A stretch of DNA of 64,000 nt from assembly GCA_910577095.1 (NCBI GenBank), contig CAJTLY010000010.1, positions 1 to 64,000 of the forward strand, given 5' to 3'. The stretch is from an uncultured Alphaproteobacteria bacterium. Lineage in GTDB: Bacteria > Pseudomonadota > Alphaproteobacteria > RF32 > CAG-239. The notes below the pieces were generated by a model. That model made no database searches. It worked only from the letters and a program-made list of their open reading frames with translations, and had not been told where the DNA came from. Positions 38,539 to 46,230 of the stretch are shown piece by piece. Position numbers and translations under genes: made by a program. How positions within the stretch are numbered: position 1 is the first letter of the stretch; each line of letters begins with the position of its first letter.

Positions 38539-40671
38539 TTATTCGGCCGATTTGTTTTCCAAATCTTCGCCGGTTTCCTGATTGACCCGTTTTGCCGACA
38601 GTTTGAACTTGCCGCGGTTGTCCATTCCCAGGCATTTAACCCAGATGCTGTCACCTTCTTTGTAGAAGTCGGAGACAGAGGCAATACGTTCGTTCTTAAC
38701 TTCGGAAATGTGAACCAGTCCTTCGGTGGTGCCGACGAATTTTACAAAAGCGCCGAAATCCATGATTTTGGTGATGACGCCTTTATAGATCTTACCTTCT
38801 TCCGGCTCGGCAACGATACCCATAATCCAATCAAGAGCAGCCTGACCGTCGGCACTGTTGACGGTGGCGATACGGATAACGCCGTCGTCGCTGATGTCGA
38901 TCTTGGAGTTGGTTTTTTCGGTAATTTCGCGGATAACTTTACCGCCCGAACCGATCACTTCGCGGATTTTGTCGACCGGAATCTTCAAAGCGATGATTCT
39001 CGGTGCGTTTTCGGCCACATGCGGACGCGGTTCGGCAATTGTCTTGGCCATTTCGCCCAAGATGTGAATACGGCCTTCGTGAGCCTGTGCCAAAGCGTTT
39101 TTCATAATGTCCTTGGTGATGGAAGTAATTTTAATATCCATCTGCAAAGCGGTAACGCCGTCTTTGGTGCCGGCAACCTTAAAGTCCATATCGCCGAGGT
39201 GGTCTTCGTCACCGAGAATGTCGGTCAAAATGGCAACCCGTCCGTCATTTTCCTTAATCAGACCCATTGCAATACCGGCAACCGGTTTGGCCATCGGAAC
39301 GCCGGCGGCCATCAACGACATTGTGGTGCCGCAAACGGTGGCCATTGAAGAAGAACCGTTGGATTCGAGAATTTCGGAAACAACCCGGATGGTGTACGGA
39401 AAAGCGTCTTTGTCTTTCGGCATCATCGGGTGGATGGCGCGCCAGGCCAGTTTGCCGTGGCCGATTTCGCGACGTCCCGGGCTGCCCATACGGCCGCATT
39501 CACCGACCGAGAACGGCGGGAAGTTGTAATTGAGCATAAAGTCTTCTTTATATTCGTTCATCAGGCCGTCAATAATCTGGGCGTCTTCGCCGGTGCCGAG
39601 GGTGGTAACCACCAGAGCCTGAGTTTCGCCGCGGGTGAAAATGGCTGAACCGTGAGCCGCCGGCAGAACGTCGACTTCGCACCAGATCGGGCGAACGGTT
39701 TTGGTGTCGCGTCCGTCGATGCGGGTACCGGTATTCAAAACTTTTTCACGGACAACCACATGTTTCAATTTTTCGAGGACGTCCAACAGATAGTGATTTT
39801 CGATCTCGTTTTCGGGGTCGATGCCGGCTTTGACTTCTTCGTCCAGCTGGCCGACCAGAGTGCCGCGTTTCAGTTTGTCGGTTTCGGTAAAAGCTTCTTC
39901 ATAGCGGCTGCGGAAAGTTTTGGCGATCCGATCAAACATTTCGTCGAATTCTTTCGGGAAAGCGGGAGCCTGCCACGGTTCTTTGCCGGCTTCTTTTTTG
40001 AGGTCTTCGATCATGTCGATCACCGGTTGGAAGCTGTCAAAACCGAACATAACCGCGTTCAGCATCGTTTCTTCCGACAGCTCGTTGGCTTCCGATTCAA
40101 CCATCAAAACGCCTTCTTTGGTACCGGCAACGGTCAGTTCGAGTTCGGATTCTTTCTGTTCGTCAACGGTGGGGTTCAAAATGAACTGTCCGTCTTTGTA
40201 ACCGACTTTGGCAGCGCCGATCGGTCCCATGAACGGGATGCCCGAAACGGCAAGGGCCGCGGAGGCGGCAATCATCGCCACAACGTCGGAAGTGGTTTTT
40301 TGATCGTGAGAGAGAGTTGTACAGATGATCTGAACTTCGTTCTTAAAAGCATCCGGGAACAACGGGCGAATCGGGCGGTCAATCAAACGCGAAATCAAAA
40401 CTTCTTGTTCGGAAGGCTTGCCTTCTCTTTTCATAAAACCGCCGGGGATTTTGCCGGTGGCATAATATTTTTCCTGATAGTTTACGGTCAGGGGAAAAAA
40501 GTCCTGATCGGCTTTGGCCTCTTTGGCTGCGCATACGGTTGCCAGCACTTTGGTTCCGCCGTAGGTGACAACCACCGAGCCGGTTGCCTGTTTGGCAACT
40601 TTGCCGGTTTCGATCACCAGCTTGCGTCCGCCCCATTCCATTTCGCGGGTGGATACTTTTAAATTATTCAT
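38539..40671 (-). CDS. pnp: Polynucleotide phosphorylase
   Basis: The 710-aa protein is a full-length PNPase: two RNase PH-like domains ('GGTKVLATVCAAKEAK' near 35 and 'TRGETQALVVTTLGTGEDAQ' near 345), an intervening helical domain, a KH domain ('IREVIGSGGKVIREITEKT', about 565-583) and an S1 domain ending near 690 ('GLVHISEVKNERIASV'). It degrades RNA 3'-to-5' with phosphate and can add tails in reverse. AAAGGTAAG lies before the ATG. It follows rpsO across a long hairpin, as in many bacteria where RNase III cleaves there and PNPase controls itself. Confidence 0.97.
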   Translation of the reverse strand: MNNLKVSTREMEWGGRKLVIETGKVAKQATGSVVVTYGGTKVLATVCAAKEAKADQDFFPLTVNYQEKYYATGKIPGGFMKREGKPSEQEVLISRLIDRPIRPLFPDAFKNEVQIICTTLSHDQKTTSDVVAMIAASAALAVSGIPFMGPIGAAKVGYKDGQFILNPTVDEQKESELELTVAGTKEGVLMVESEANELSEETMLNAVMFGFDSFQPVIDMIEDLKKEAGKEPWQAPAFPKEFDEMFDRIAKTFRSRYEEAFTETDKLKRGTLVGQLDEEVKAGIDPENEIENHYLLDVLEKLKHVVVREKVLNTGTRIDGRDTKTVRPIWCEVDVLPAAHGSAIFTRGETQALVVTTLGTGEDAQIIDGLMNEYKEDFMLNYNFPPFSVGECGRMGSPGRREIGHGKLAWRAIHPMMPKDKDAFPYTIRVVSEILESNGSSSMATVCGTTMSLMAAGVPMAKPVAGIAMGLIKENDGRVAILTDILGDEDHLGDMDFKVAGTKDGVTALQMDIKITSITKDIMKNALAQAHEGRIHILGEMAKTIAEPRPHVAENAPRIIALKIPVDKIREVIGSGGKVIREITEKTNSKIDISDDGVIRIATVNSADGQAALDWIMGIVAEPEEGKIYKGVITKIMDFGAFVKFVGTTEGLVHISEVKNERIASVSDFYKEGDSIWVKCLGMDNRGKFKLSAKRVNQETGEDLENKSAE

Positions 40672-40746
40672 ATTATCTTACCTTTCTTTACATCTTATAT
40701 CTACATCTTTAAACATCACCTGCATTTGCGGCAGGATTTTGATAAA

Positions 40747-40781
40747 AGTATTGCGGAACCTGTGTACTGTTCCGCAATACT
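40747..40781 (-). terminator. rpsO-pnp intercistronic hairpin
   Basis: AGTATTGCGGAAC and GTTCCGCAATACT form a perfect 13-bp stem with a 9-nt loop directly behind rpsO. A short T run follows on the minus strand. It may act as the rpsO terminator, as an RNase processing site for pnp, or both. Confidence 0.7.
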
Positions 40782-40789
40782 TGCAAAAC

Positions 40790-41059
40790 TTATCGTCTAA
40801 TGTTAAGTTTTTTAATGATTTCCTGATATCTGTTTTCGTCTTTTTTCTTCAGGTAGTCTAACAAGTGACGGCGTTTGCTGACCATCTTCATCAGACCGAG
40901 ACGAGAGTGCAGGTCCTTGCGGTGAACATTGAAATGCTCAATCAGGTTATTAATACGGGTTGTCCAAATTGCAATCTGAACTTCCGGAGAACCGGTGTCG
41001 CCTTCAACCAGGCCATAAGTTTTGGCCAGTTCGTTTTTGGCTTCTTTGGTAATCGACAT
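40790..41059 (-). CDS. rpsO: 30S ribosomal protein S15
   Basis: From the ATG ending at 41059 (AAGGAAAATAAAG upstream) the protein is 89 aa, the normal S15 length. The signature 'GSPEVQIAIWTTRINNLIEH' (about 23-42) and 'SRLGLMKMVSKRRHLLDYL' are typical. S15 binds the central domain of 16S rRNA early in 30S assembly. It lies 16 bp downstream of truB and upstream of pnp, the standard order. Confidence 0.97.
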   Translation of the reverse strand: MSITKEAKNELAKTYGLVEGDTGSPEVQIAIWTTRINNLIEHFNVHRKDLHSRLGLMKMVSKRRHLLDYLKKKDENRYQEIIKKLNIRR

Positions 41060-41075
41060 CTTTATTTTCCTTTTG

Positions 41076-41984
41076 TTATAAATTAAACACGCGGACCGGG
41101 GAAAAACGTTTTTCCTCAACCCGCACCAACGCCGTCAGCTTTCCGTTGCAGACCGCGGCAACAATCTGCCCGGCGGAAAATAAATTTTCGCGCGTTTTGG
41201 GCGAAAGTGCCTGTCCGTGAAGGAGTTTGACGGCTTCCGCTTCCGAAACAGCCATAACCGCGATGTCGCGCAGAGAGGTTTCTAACGGAAGCAAAAATTG
41301 TTTGCGTTGTTCAACATACACCACATTTTGCAAAGTTTCCAGCAAAATTTTATCGCACTGATCAAAAATTCCCGACCGGGTGCGCCGCAACCGGCACAAA
41401 TAGCCGAGCGAACCGAGTGTGCGGGCAATGTCGCGTCCCAGGCTGCGTACATAAGTGCCTTTGGAACAACAGACTTTAAAACAACTCTGATTTCCCGGCA
41501 GGCTGCCGGTAAATTCCAGTCGGTGAACAGTGACGCGGCGTTCCGGAATTTGCACCTGTTCGCCGTTGCGGGCAAGGTCGTAGGCGCGCCGCCCGTTGAT
41601 TTTGACTGCGCAAAACGCCGGCGGAATCTGGCTGATTTCACCTTGGAAAAGCGGAAGAACGGCTTTTATTTCTTCATCGGCAGGAATTTTGTCCGTCGTT
41701 GCGATAACGGTACCGTCGCTGTCGGCGCTGTCGGTTTCGGCACCCCATTGAACGGTAAATTCATATTCTTTGGTTTCGTCGTCCAAGAAACCGATCAATT
41801 TGGTCGCTTCGCCGAAAGCGATCGGCAGAATGCCGCTGGCAAACGGATCCAGAGTGCCGGTGTGACCGTTTTTTTGCGCGTTGAACAGCCGACGGGTGAG
41901 CGTGACGATCTGTGTCGAGCCGATGCCCTGCGGTTTGTCGACAATCAGCCAGCCGTTGACGGCTTCGCCTTTGCGATGTTTCAT
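41076..41984 (-). CDS. truB: tRNA pseudouridine(55) synthase
   Basis: The 302-aa protein makes pseudouridine 55 in the T loop of tRNAs. The N-terminal 'GWLIVDKPQGIGST' (about 11-24) and the catalytic 'GHTGTLDPFASG' with Asp46 are complete; the late 'YVRSLGRDIARTLG' and C-terminal PUA-like domain follow. AAGGAAAAC lies before the ATG. In most bacteria truB follows rbfA directly; here an unrelated gene with its own promoter and terminator lies between them. Confidence 0.96.
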   Translation of the reverse strand: MKHRKGEAVNGWLIVDKPQGIGSTQIVTLTRRLFNAQKNGHTGTLDPFASGILPIAFGEATKLIGFLDDETKEYEFTVQWGAETDSADSDGTVIATTDKIPADEEIKAVLPLFQGEISQIPPAFCAVKINGRRAYDLARNGEQVQIPERRVTVHRLEFTGSLPGNQSCFKVCCSKGTYVRSLGRDIARTLGSLGYLCRLRRTRSGIFDQCDKILLETLQNVVYVEQRKQFLLPLETSLRDIAVMAVSEAEAVKLLHGQALSPKTRENLFSAGQIVAAVCNGKLTALVRVEEKRFSPVRVFNL

Positions 41985-42068
41985 GGTTGTTTTCCTTTTT
42001 TCTTATTTATGACAAGGGGTAGCTTAAATTTGAAGCGGTGTCAACCTTGTTTGTCGGTTGCAAAAATC

Positions 42069-42103
42069 AAAAAAAAGCCCGGGCTGCGCGAGGCAGGCCG
42101 GGG
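42069..42103 (-). terminator. Terminator of the inserted gene between rbfA and truB
   Basis: CCCGGCCTGC and GCAGCCCGGG pair around a 5-nt loop (one mismatch) and are followed on the minus strand by eight T residues. Confidence 0.75.
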
Positions 42104-42114
42104 AAAATGTGCAA

Positions 42115-42585
42115 TCAGAGACGGCGCAATGCAGATACGGTCTGATGATCCCACAACGGAGAGACGTATTCAAACATTTCGTAAACAATCTTTTGATTGT
42201 CCGGGGAGGTCATTTCGACGCGGTTGGGGGACTGCGTGTAGGCCGTAACCGGTGTCCAATGTTCCAAACCGGGGCATACCGCCAGTTTCGGGTAAGGCAG
42301 CGGTTTGTTAAAGGTGTCGAACAACAGGACCTGTTCATCTCCCGTCGATGTTTGCAGTATAACCGTCGGTGCGCCGAGGTAGATCAGTTTGCTTTCAAAG
42401 TCCAAAAAACCGGCATCATCGGTAAGCAGCAGCCGGTCATCGATGATGTTTAGCTTTTGGGTGGCGCAAACTTTGCAAAAACGGTCTTTTTCTTCATTAT
42501 AATATCTGACGACAATTCGGTTTTTGTCGGCTCTGATCAACTGGAATTTGCTGATTTCCAGATTGAGAAGTGTTTTGGTGTTCAT
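42115..42585 (-). CDS. Hypothetical protein inserted between rbfA and truB
   Basis: The 156-aa protein is soluble and beta-rich. Near residue 37 it has 'FCKVCATQKLNIIDDRLLLTDD', a CxxC that could bind metal but lacks a visible partner pair. No family recognised. It has its own terminators on both sides, a TTGACA-containing promoter (42624-42652) and a leader with TTTATTAA and no Shine-Dalgarno. This independence suggests a late insertion into the otherwise conserved infB-rbfA-truB-rpsO order. Confidence 0.55.
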   Translation of the reverse strand: MNTKTLLNLEISKFQLIRADKNRIVVRYYNEEKDRFCKVCATQKLNIIDDRLLLTDDAGFLDFESKLIYLGAPTVILQTSTGDEQVLLFDTFNKPLPYPKLAVCPGLEHWTPVTAYTQSPNRVEMTSPDNQKIVYEMFEYVSPLWDHQTVSALRRL

Positions 42586-42623
42586 CGTATAATAGTTTAT
42601 GGTTAATAAATTTCTTAAGAAAA

Positions 42624-42652
42624 TATGTAACTTTATTCATTTATTTTGTCAA
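42624..42652 (-). promoter_or_regulatory. Putative promoter of the inserted gene
   Basis: On the minus strand a perfect TTGACA (complement of 42647-42652), 17 bp and TACATA (complement of 42624-42629); the -10 match is weak. Confidence 0.4.
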
Positions 42653-42667
42653 GAGCCTTGCGGACAT

Positions 42668-42695
42668 AAAAACACCGCGTTACCGCGGTGTTTTT
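42668..42695. terminator. Terminator after rbfA
   Basis: AAAAACACCGCG and CGCGGTGTTTTT form a near-perfect stem with a 3-4 nt loop, T tract on the minus strand. It separates rbfA from the inserted gene and from truB. Confidence 0.85.
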
Positions 42696-42696
42696 A

Positions 42697-43071
42697 TTAA
42701 TCCAGATCCTGAGAGACCTTCGGGTCGTGGAGAAGTTTTTCAATTTTGTCCACTTCTGCAAACGAGTTGTCGATCCGAAAGCGAATTTCCGGCACATAAC
42801 GCAGGGTGGTCTTGCTGCCGACCACTTTGCGGAAGTGGCCGGCGGCCAGTTGCAGAGCTTCCAGTACTTCCTGATCGGTTTCGGGGTTGGAAGTGATGAA
42901 ATAGACGTCGGCATATTTCAGATCAGGCGAAACCTGAGCCTCCATAACCGTGACCAGGGTATTGATTTCTTCAAGATTGCGGACACGTCCCTGATTGATT
43001 TCGCCGGCGATGATTTTTTTGATTTCCTGTCCGACGCGGAGCTGCCGCTGAGATTGTTCTTTGATTGCCAT
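42697..43071 (-). CDS. rbfA: 30S ribosome-binding factor A
   Basis: The ATG ending at 43071 is chosen because AAGGA lies 8 bp upstream; another ATG six codons earlier has no ribosome site. The 124-aa product has the RbfA KH-like fold: 'RVGQEIKKIIAGEI' (first helix), 'VTVMEAQVSPDLKYADVYF' (central strand), and 'YVPEIRFRIDNSFAEVDKIEKLL' (partly quoted: PEIRFRIDNS) at the end. It assists late maturation of the 16S 5' end in 30S particles. It is the last gene before the terminator of the nusA-infB operon. Confidence 0.93.
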   Translation of the reverse strand: MAIKEQSQRQLRVGQEIKKIIAGEINQGRVRNLEEINTLVTVMEAQVSPDLKYADVYFITSNPETDQEVLEALQLAAGHFRKVVGSKTTLRYVPEIRFRIDNSFAEVDKIEKLLHDPKVSQDLD

Positions 43072-43154
43072 TTGTCGTTCCTTGTTCATAAAAAACCGGC
43101 AAACCGAAAATCAGGCGGAAAAGCCGAATTTCCGGTTTGCGGCGGTTGATGGAT

Positions 43155-45635
43155 TTATGCCAGTTTGGCAGCGATGGTTTCGATCTCGTAACATTCGATG
43201 AAGTCACCGTTTTGAATGTCATTGTAGTTTTCGAAACTCATGCCGCATTCGTAACCTTCTTTAACTTCTTTAACGTCGTCCTTAAAACGTTTTAACTGTC
43301 CGAGACTGCCGTCGTGAATAACCACGTTGTCACGCAGCAGACGCACTTTGGCTCCCCGTCTGACCATGCCTTCGGTAATCATACAGCCGGCCACCTTGCC
43401 GACGCCGGTGATGTTGAAGACGCTGCGGATTTCGGCGTAGCCGAGGATCTTTTCGCGCAATTCGGGCGACAGCAGGCCTTCGAGACCTTTCTTGACGTCG
43501 TCGGCCACATCGTAAATAATCGAATAGTAGCGAATGTCAACCCCGTCACGGCGCGCCATGTCGCGGGCCTGAGGAATTGCGCGGACGTTAAAGCCGATGA
43601 TCAAAGCGTTGGAAGCTTTGGCCAGAGTGATGTCCGATTCCGAAATCGGACCGACCGCCGAGTGCAGAATCTGAACGCTGACTTCGTTGTTGGACAGTTT
43701 GTTCAAAGTTCCCTCGATCGCTTCGATCGAACCTTGGACGTCGGCTTTGATGATAACCGGCAAGTGTTTGGATTCGCCGGACTTGATCTTGTCAAGCATC
43801 TGTTCCATCGCGGATTTTGCGCTCTTGACCAACTTGGCGTCGCGTTCTTTCTGAATGCGGTAGTTGGTAATTTCCTTGGCCTGGGATTCGCTTTCCACCA
43901 TGTTGAAATTGTCACCGGCTGCCGGTGTTCCCTGCAGTCCGATCACTTCGACCGGGGTAGCCGGTCCGGCTTCGAAAATCTTATGGCCGTGTTCGTTGAA
44001 CATGGCGCGGACGTGTCCCCACTCTTTGCCGGCGATGATAATGTCACCGACTTTCAGGGTACCTTTTTGAACCAGCAGAGTTGCAACCGATCCGCGGCCT
44101 TTTTCCATTTTGGCTTCAATTACGGTACCGCTGGCCTTGCAGCCGGGATCGGCTTTAAGGTCCAAAATTTCCGCTTGCAGCAAAATCGCTTCGACCAGTT
44201 TGTCGATATTGATCCGCTTTTTGGCCGAAACTTCGGCACACAGGCATTCGCCGCCCATTTCTTCTACCGCAATGCCGTGCTGAAGCAACGATGTTTTGAC
44301 TTTCATCGGATCGGCACCGGGCAGGTCGATTTTGTTGACCGCAACCACGATCGGAACTTCGGCGGCCTGAGCATGGCGGATTGCTTCAACCGTTTGCGGC
44401 ATGATACCGTCGTTGGCGGCAACCACCAATACCACGATGTCGGTGACTTTGGCACCGCGGGCACGCATTTCCGAAAAGGCTTCGTGGCCCGGGGTATCGA
44501 TGAAGGTAATTTTCTGTCCGTCGCCGACCGTAATTTGATAAGCACCGATATGCTGGGTAATGCCGCCGGCTTCTTTGGCGGCAACGTTGGTTTCGCGCAG
44601 GGCGTCAAGCAGAGAGGTTTTGCCGTGGTCGACGTGTCCCATGACGGTAACCACCGGTGCCCGGGGCAGCAGGTTTTCGGGACGGCATTCTTCTTCGTTG
44701 AGAACCATTTCAACGTCGCTGTCGGCAACCCGTTTCCATTTGTGCCCCATTTCTTCGACCACAATTTGCGCGGTATCGGCGTCAATCGGCTGGTTGATGG
44801 TTGCCATAACGCCCAGCGACATCAGTTTTTTGATCACTTCGGCGCTTTTTTCGGCCATTCGCGAAGCCAGTTCCTGCACCGTAATCACTTCGGGGATAAT
44901 CACTTCTTTGATGATCTTTTCCTGCGGTTGGACAACCGGGGCCGGTTTAGGCTGTTTTTTCTTGTAACGACGGCGCGGCGAAGCAAAGCCGTAATCGTCT
45001 TCGTCATCGTCGTTGCTGCCGAAAGTATGGATATTGACTTTCGGGTTGCGACGCTGCGGTTCAAAGCTGCGTTTGGTGATTTTCTTGCGTTCCTGTTCAA
45101 AGACGTCGTCTTTGCTTTTGCCTTTTTCAAAAAGCGGCTTGGCCTTTTTGTCGCGCTCGCTGCCATCCTCGTCGTCTTCGTCAAAATCTTTGCCGCGGCG
45201 GTCTTTTTCTTTGGCTTTGAAAGCGTGTTCGTCGTCGCTTTTTTCGGCGGGACTGACGGCAGACGCGGCTGCACGAGCTTCTTCTTGGCGGCGTTTTTCT
45301 TCTTCGAGGCGTCTTTGTTCTTCCTGTTCTCTCAGCCGTGCTTCCTCTTCTTCTTTTTGTTTGCGGCGGAGGGCTGCTTTTTCTTCTTCTTCCTGCTGAC
45401 GGCGCGCTTCGTGTTCTTTGGCGTCGGCAATCAATTTGAGTTTGGCGGCGGTTGCCTCGTCAATTTTAACTTCTTTGGCTGCCGTTGCGGCAGGATTGAT
45501 TACTCTTTTTTTGCGAACTTCGACCTGTACTACTTTTTTGCCGTCGCCTGACGGTCTGGAATCTCCCAGATTCTTAAGGGTGAGGGTCTTTTTTCCCGAT
45601 AATGTTAATTTTGACTTTGCATTATCTTCTGTCAT
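43155..45635 (-). CDS. infB: Translation initiation factor IF-2
   Basis: The 826-aa protein has a long charged N-terminal region (about 1-250) with a helical Glu/Arg-rich stretch ('EEEEKAALRRKQKEEEEARL'), the IF2-N domain near 250, the G domain with 'GHVDHGKTSLLD' (about 331-342), 'DTPGHEAF' and 'NKIDLPGA', then domains II, III and the fMet-tRNA-binding C2 domain. It positions initiator tRNA on the 30S subunit. The N-terminal coiled region is longer than in minimal IF-2. It is flanked by ylxR and rbfA in the usual order. Confidence 0.97.
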   Translation of the reverse strand: MTEDNAKSKLTLSGKKTLTLKNLGDSRPSGDGKKVVQVEVRKKRVINPAATAAKEVKIDEATAAKLKLIADAKEHEARRQQEEEEKAALRRKQKEEEEARLREQEEQRRLEEEKRRQEEARAAASAVSPAEKSDDEHAFKAKEKDRRGKDFDEDDEDGSERDKKAKPLFEKGKSKDDVFEQERKKITKRSFEPQRRNPKVNIHTFGSNDDDEDDYGFASPRRRYKKKQPKPAPVVQPQEKIIKEVIIPEVITVQELASRMAEKSAEVIKKLMSLGVMATINQPIDADTAQIVVEEMGHKWKRVADSDVEMVLNEEECRPENLLPRAPVVTVMGHVDHGKTSLLDALRETNVAAKEAGGITQHIGAYQITVGDGQKITFIDTPGHEAFSEMRARGAKVTDIVVLVVAANDGIMPQTVEAIRHAQAAEVPIVVAVNKIDLPGADPMKVKTSLLQHGIAVEEMGGECLCAEVSAKKRINIDKLVEAILLQAEILDLKADPGCKASGTVIEAKMEKGRGSVATLLVQKGTLKVGDIIIAGKEWGHVRAMFNEHGHKIFEAGPATPVEVIGLQGTPAAGDNFNMVESESQAKEITNYRIQKERDAKLVKSAKSAMEQMLDKIKSGESKHLPVIIKADVQGSIEAIEGTLNKLSNNEVSVQILHSAVGPISESDITLAKASNALIIGFNVRAIPQARDMARRDGVDIRYYSIIYDVADDVKKGLEGLLSPELREKILGYAEIRSVFNITGVGKVAGCMITEGMVRRGAKVRLLRDNVVIHDGSLGQLKRFKDDVKEVKEGYECGMSFENYNDIQNGDFIECYEIETIAAKLA

Positions 45636-45663
45636 TATAACTGTTTCTCCATCTTACATAATT

Positions 45664-46230
45664 TTAGGAATTGAAATTTTGCCATTTTTGCAACTGGTTA
45701 CGAACCATCTCTGCCATTTTGCCTTTCAGCAAAGCCGCATGTACCGTGTTTACTCTGTTTAATGCCTTGTCCAACTCCTCAACTTCAAACAATGTCAAAA
45801 TTTCCGTATTCCCGGCGGCGTTTCTGATTTTGGCAGCGCCGTCGCTGCCGGCATCGGTCGCCTCAATAATAAAAGCGACTTTGCCTTTTTGCAGATTTTC
45901 CCGCACTTTTTCAAAGCCGGTAATCAGCGATCCGGCTTTCTTAGCCAGATTTATAGCGTCAAGTGCCCGATTTTTCAAGATATTTTCGACGATATCCCCC
46001 AAGTTCGGATCGACCTTGGTGTTTTTGCCGAATTTCTTAAAGATATTTTTGGCCACCGCCTGATTAAGAACCGCACGGGAATTGGTAAGATAAAAACCTT
46101 TTCCCGGCAGTTTCTTGTTAAAATCGGGGATGACCTGCCGGTCGGGCGTCAGCGTAAAGCGCAAGAGTTCTTCTTTGGCTTTTTCGGCGCCCGTTGCCAG
46201 GCAGGTGCGATTTGGGTTAGTTTCTTTCAT
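45664..46230 (-). CDS. YlxR (DUF448) fused to an L7Ae-like domain
   Basis: From the ATG ending at 46230 the protein is 188 aa. Residues about 1-80 are the YlxR RNA-binding domain ('NRTCLATG', 'LLRFTLTPDRQVIPDFNKKLPGKGFYL' partly quoted: KLPGKGFYL). The remaining part ('ALDAINLAKKAGSLITGFEKV') is an L7Ae/L30e-type RNA-binding domain. This fusion between nusA and infB is characteristic of alphaproteobacteria and supports the taxonomic call. The start overlaps the nusA end by 14 bp; an upstream TTG is possible but less likely. Confidence 0.88.
   Translation of the reverse strand: MKETNPNRTCLATGAEKAKEELLRFTLTPDRQVIPDFNKKLPGKGFYLTNSRAVLNQAVAKNIFKKFGKNTKVDPNLGDIVENILKNRALDAINLAKKAGSLITGFEKVRENLQKGKVAFIIEATDAGSDGAAKIRNAAGNTEILTLFEVEELDKALNRVNTVHAALLKGKMAEMVRNQLQKWQNFNS

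Noticed and set aside
39652..40662. Long plus-strand frame opposite pnp
   Set aside because: Antisense to a full-length PNPase with all domains; composition (Phe/Val/Gly-rich) is typical of a shadow frame.
43314..45551. A 745-codon open frame on the plus strand opposite infB
   Set aside because: It mirrors the strongly supported infB frame; its Phe/Asp/Gly-rich, low-complexity composition is what the complement of a Lys/Glu-rich gene gives, and no motif or ribosome site supports it.
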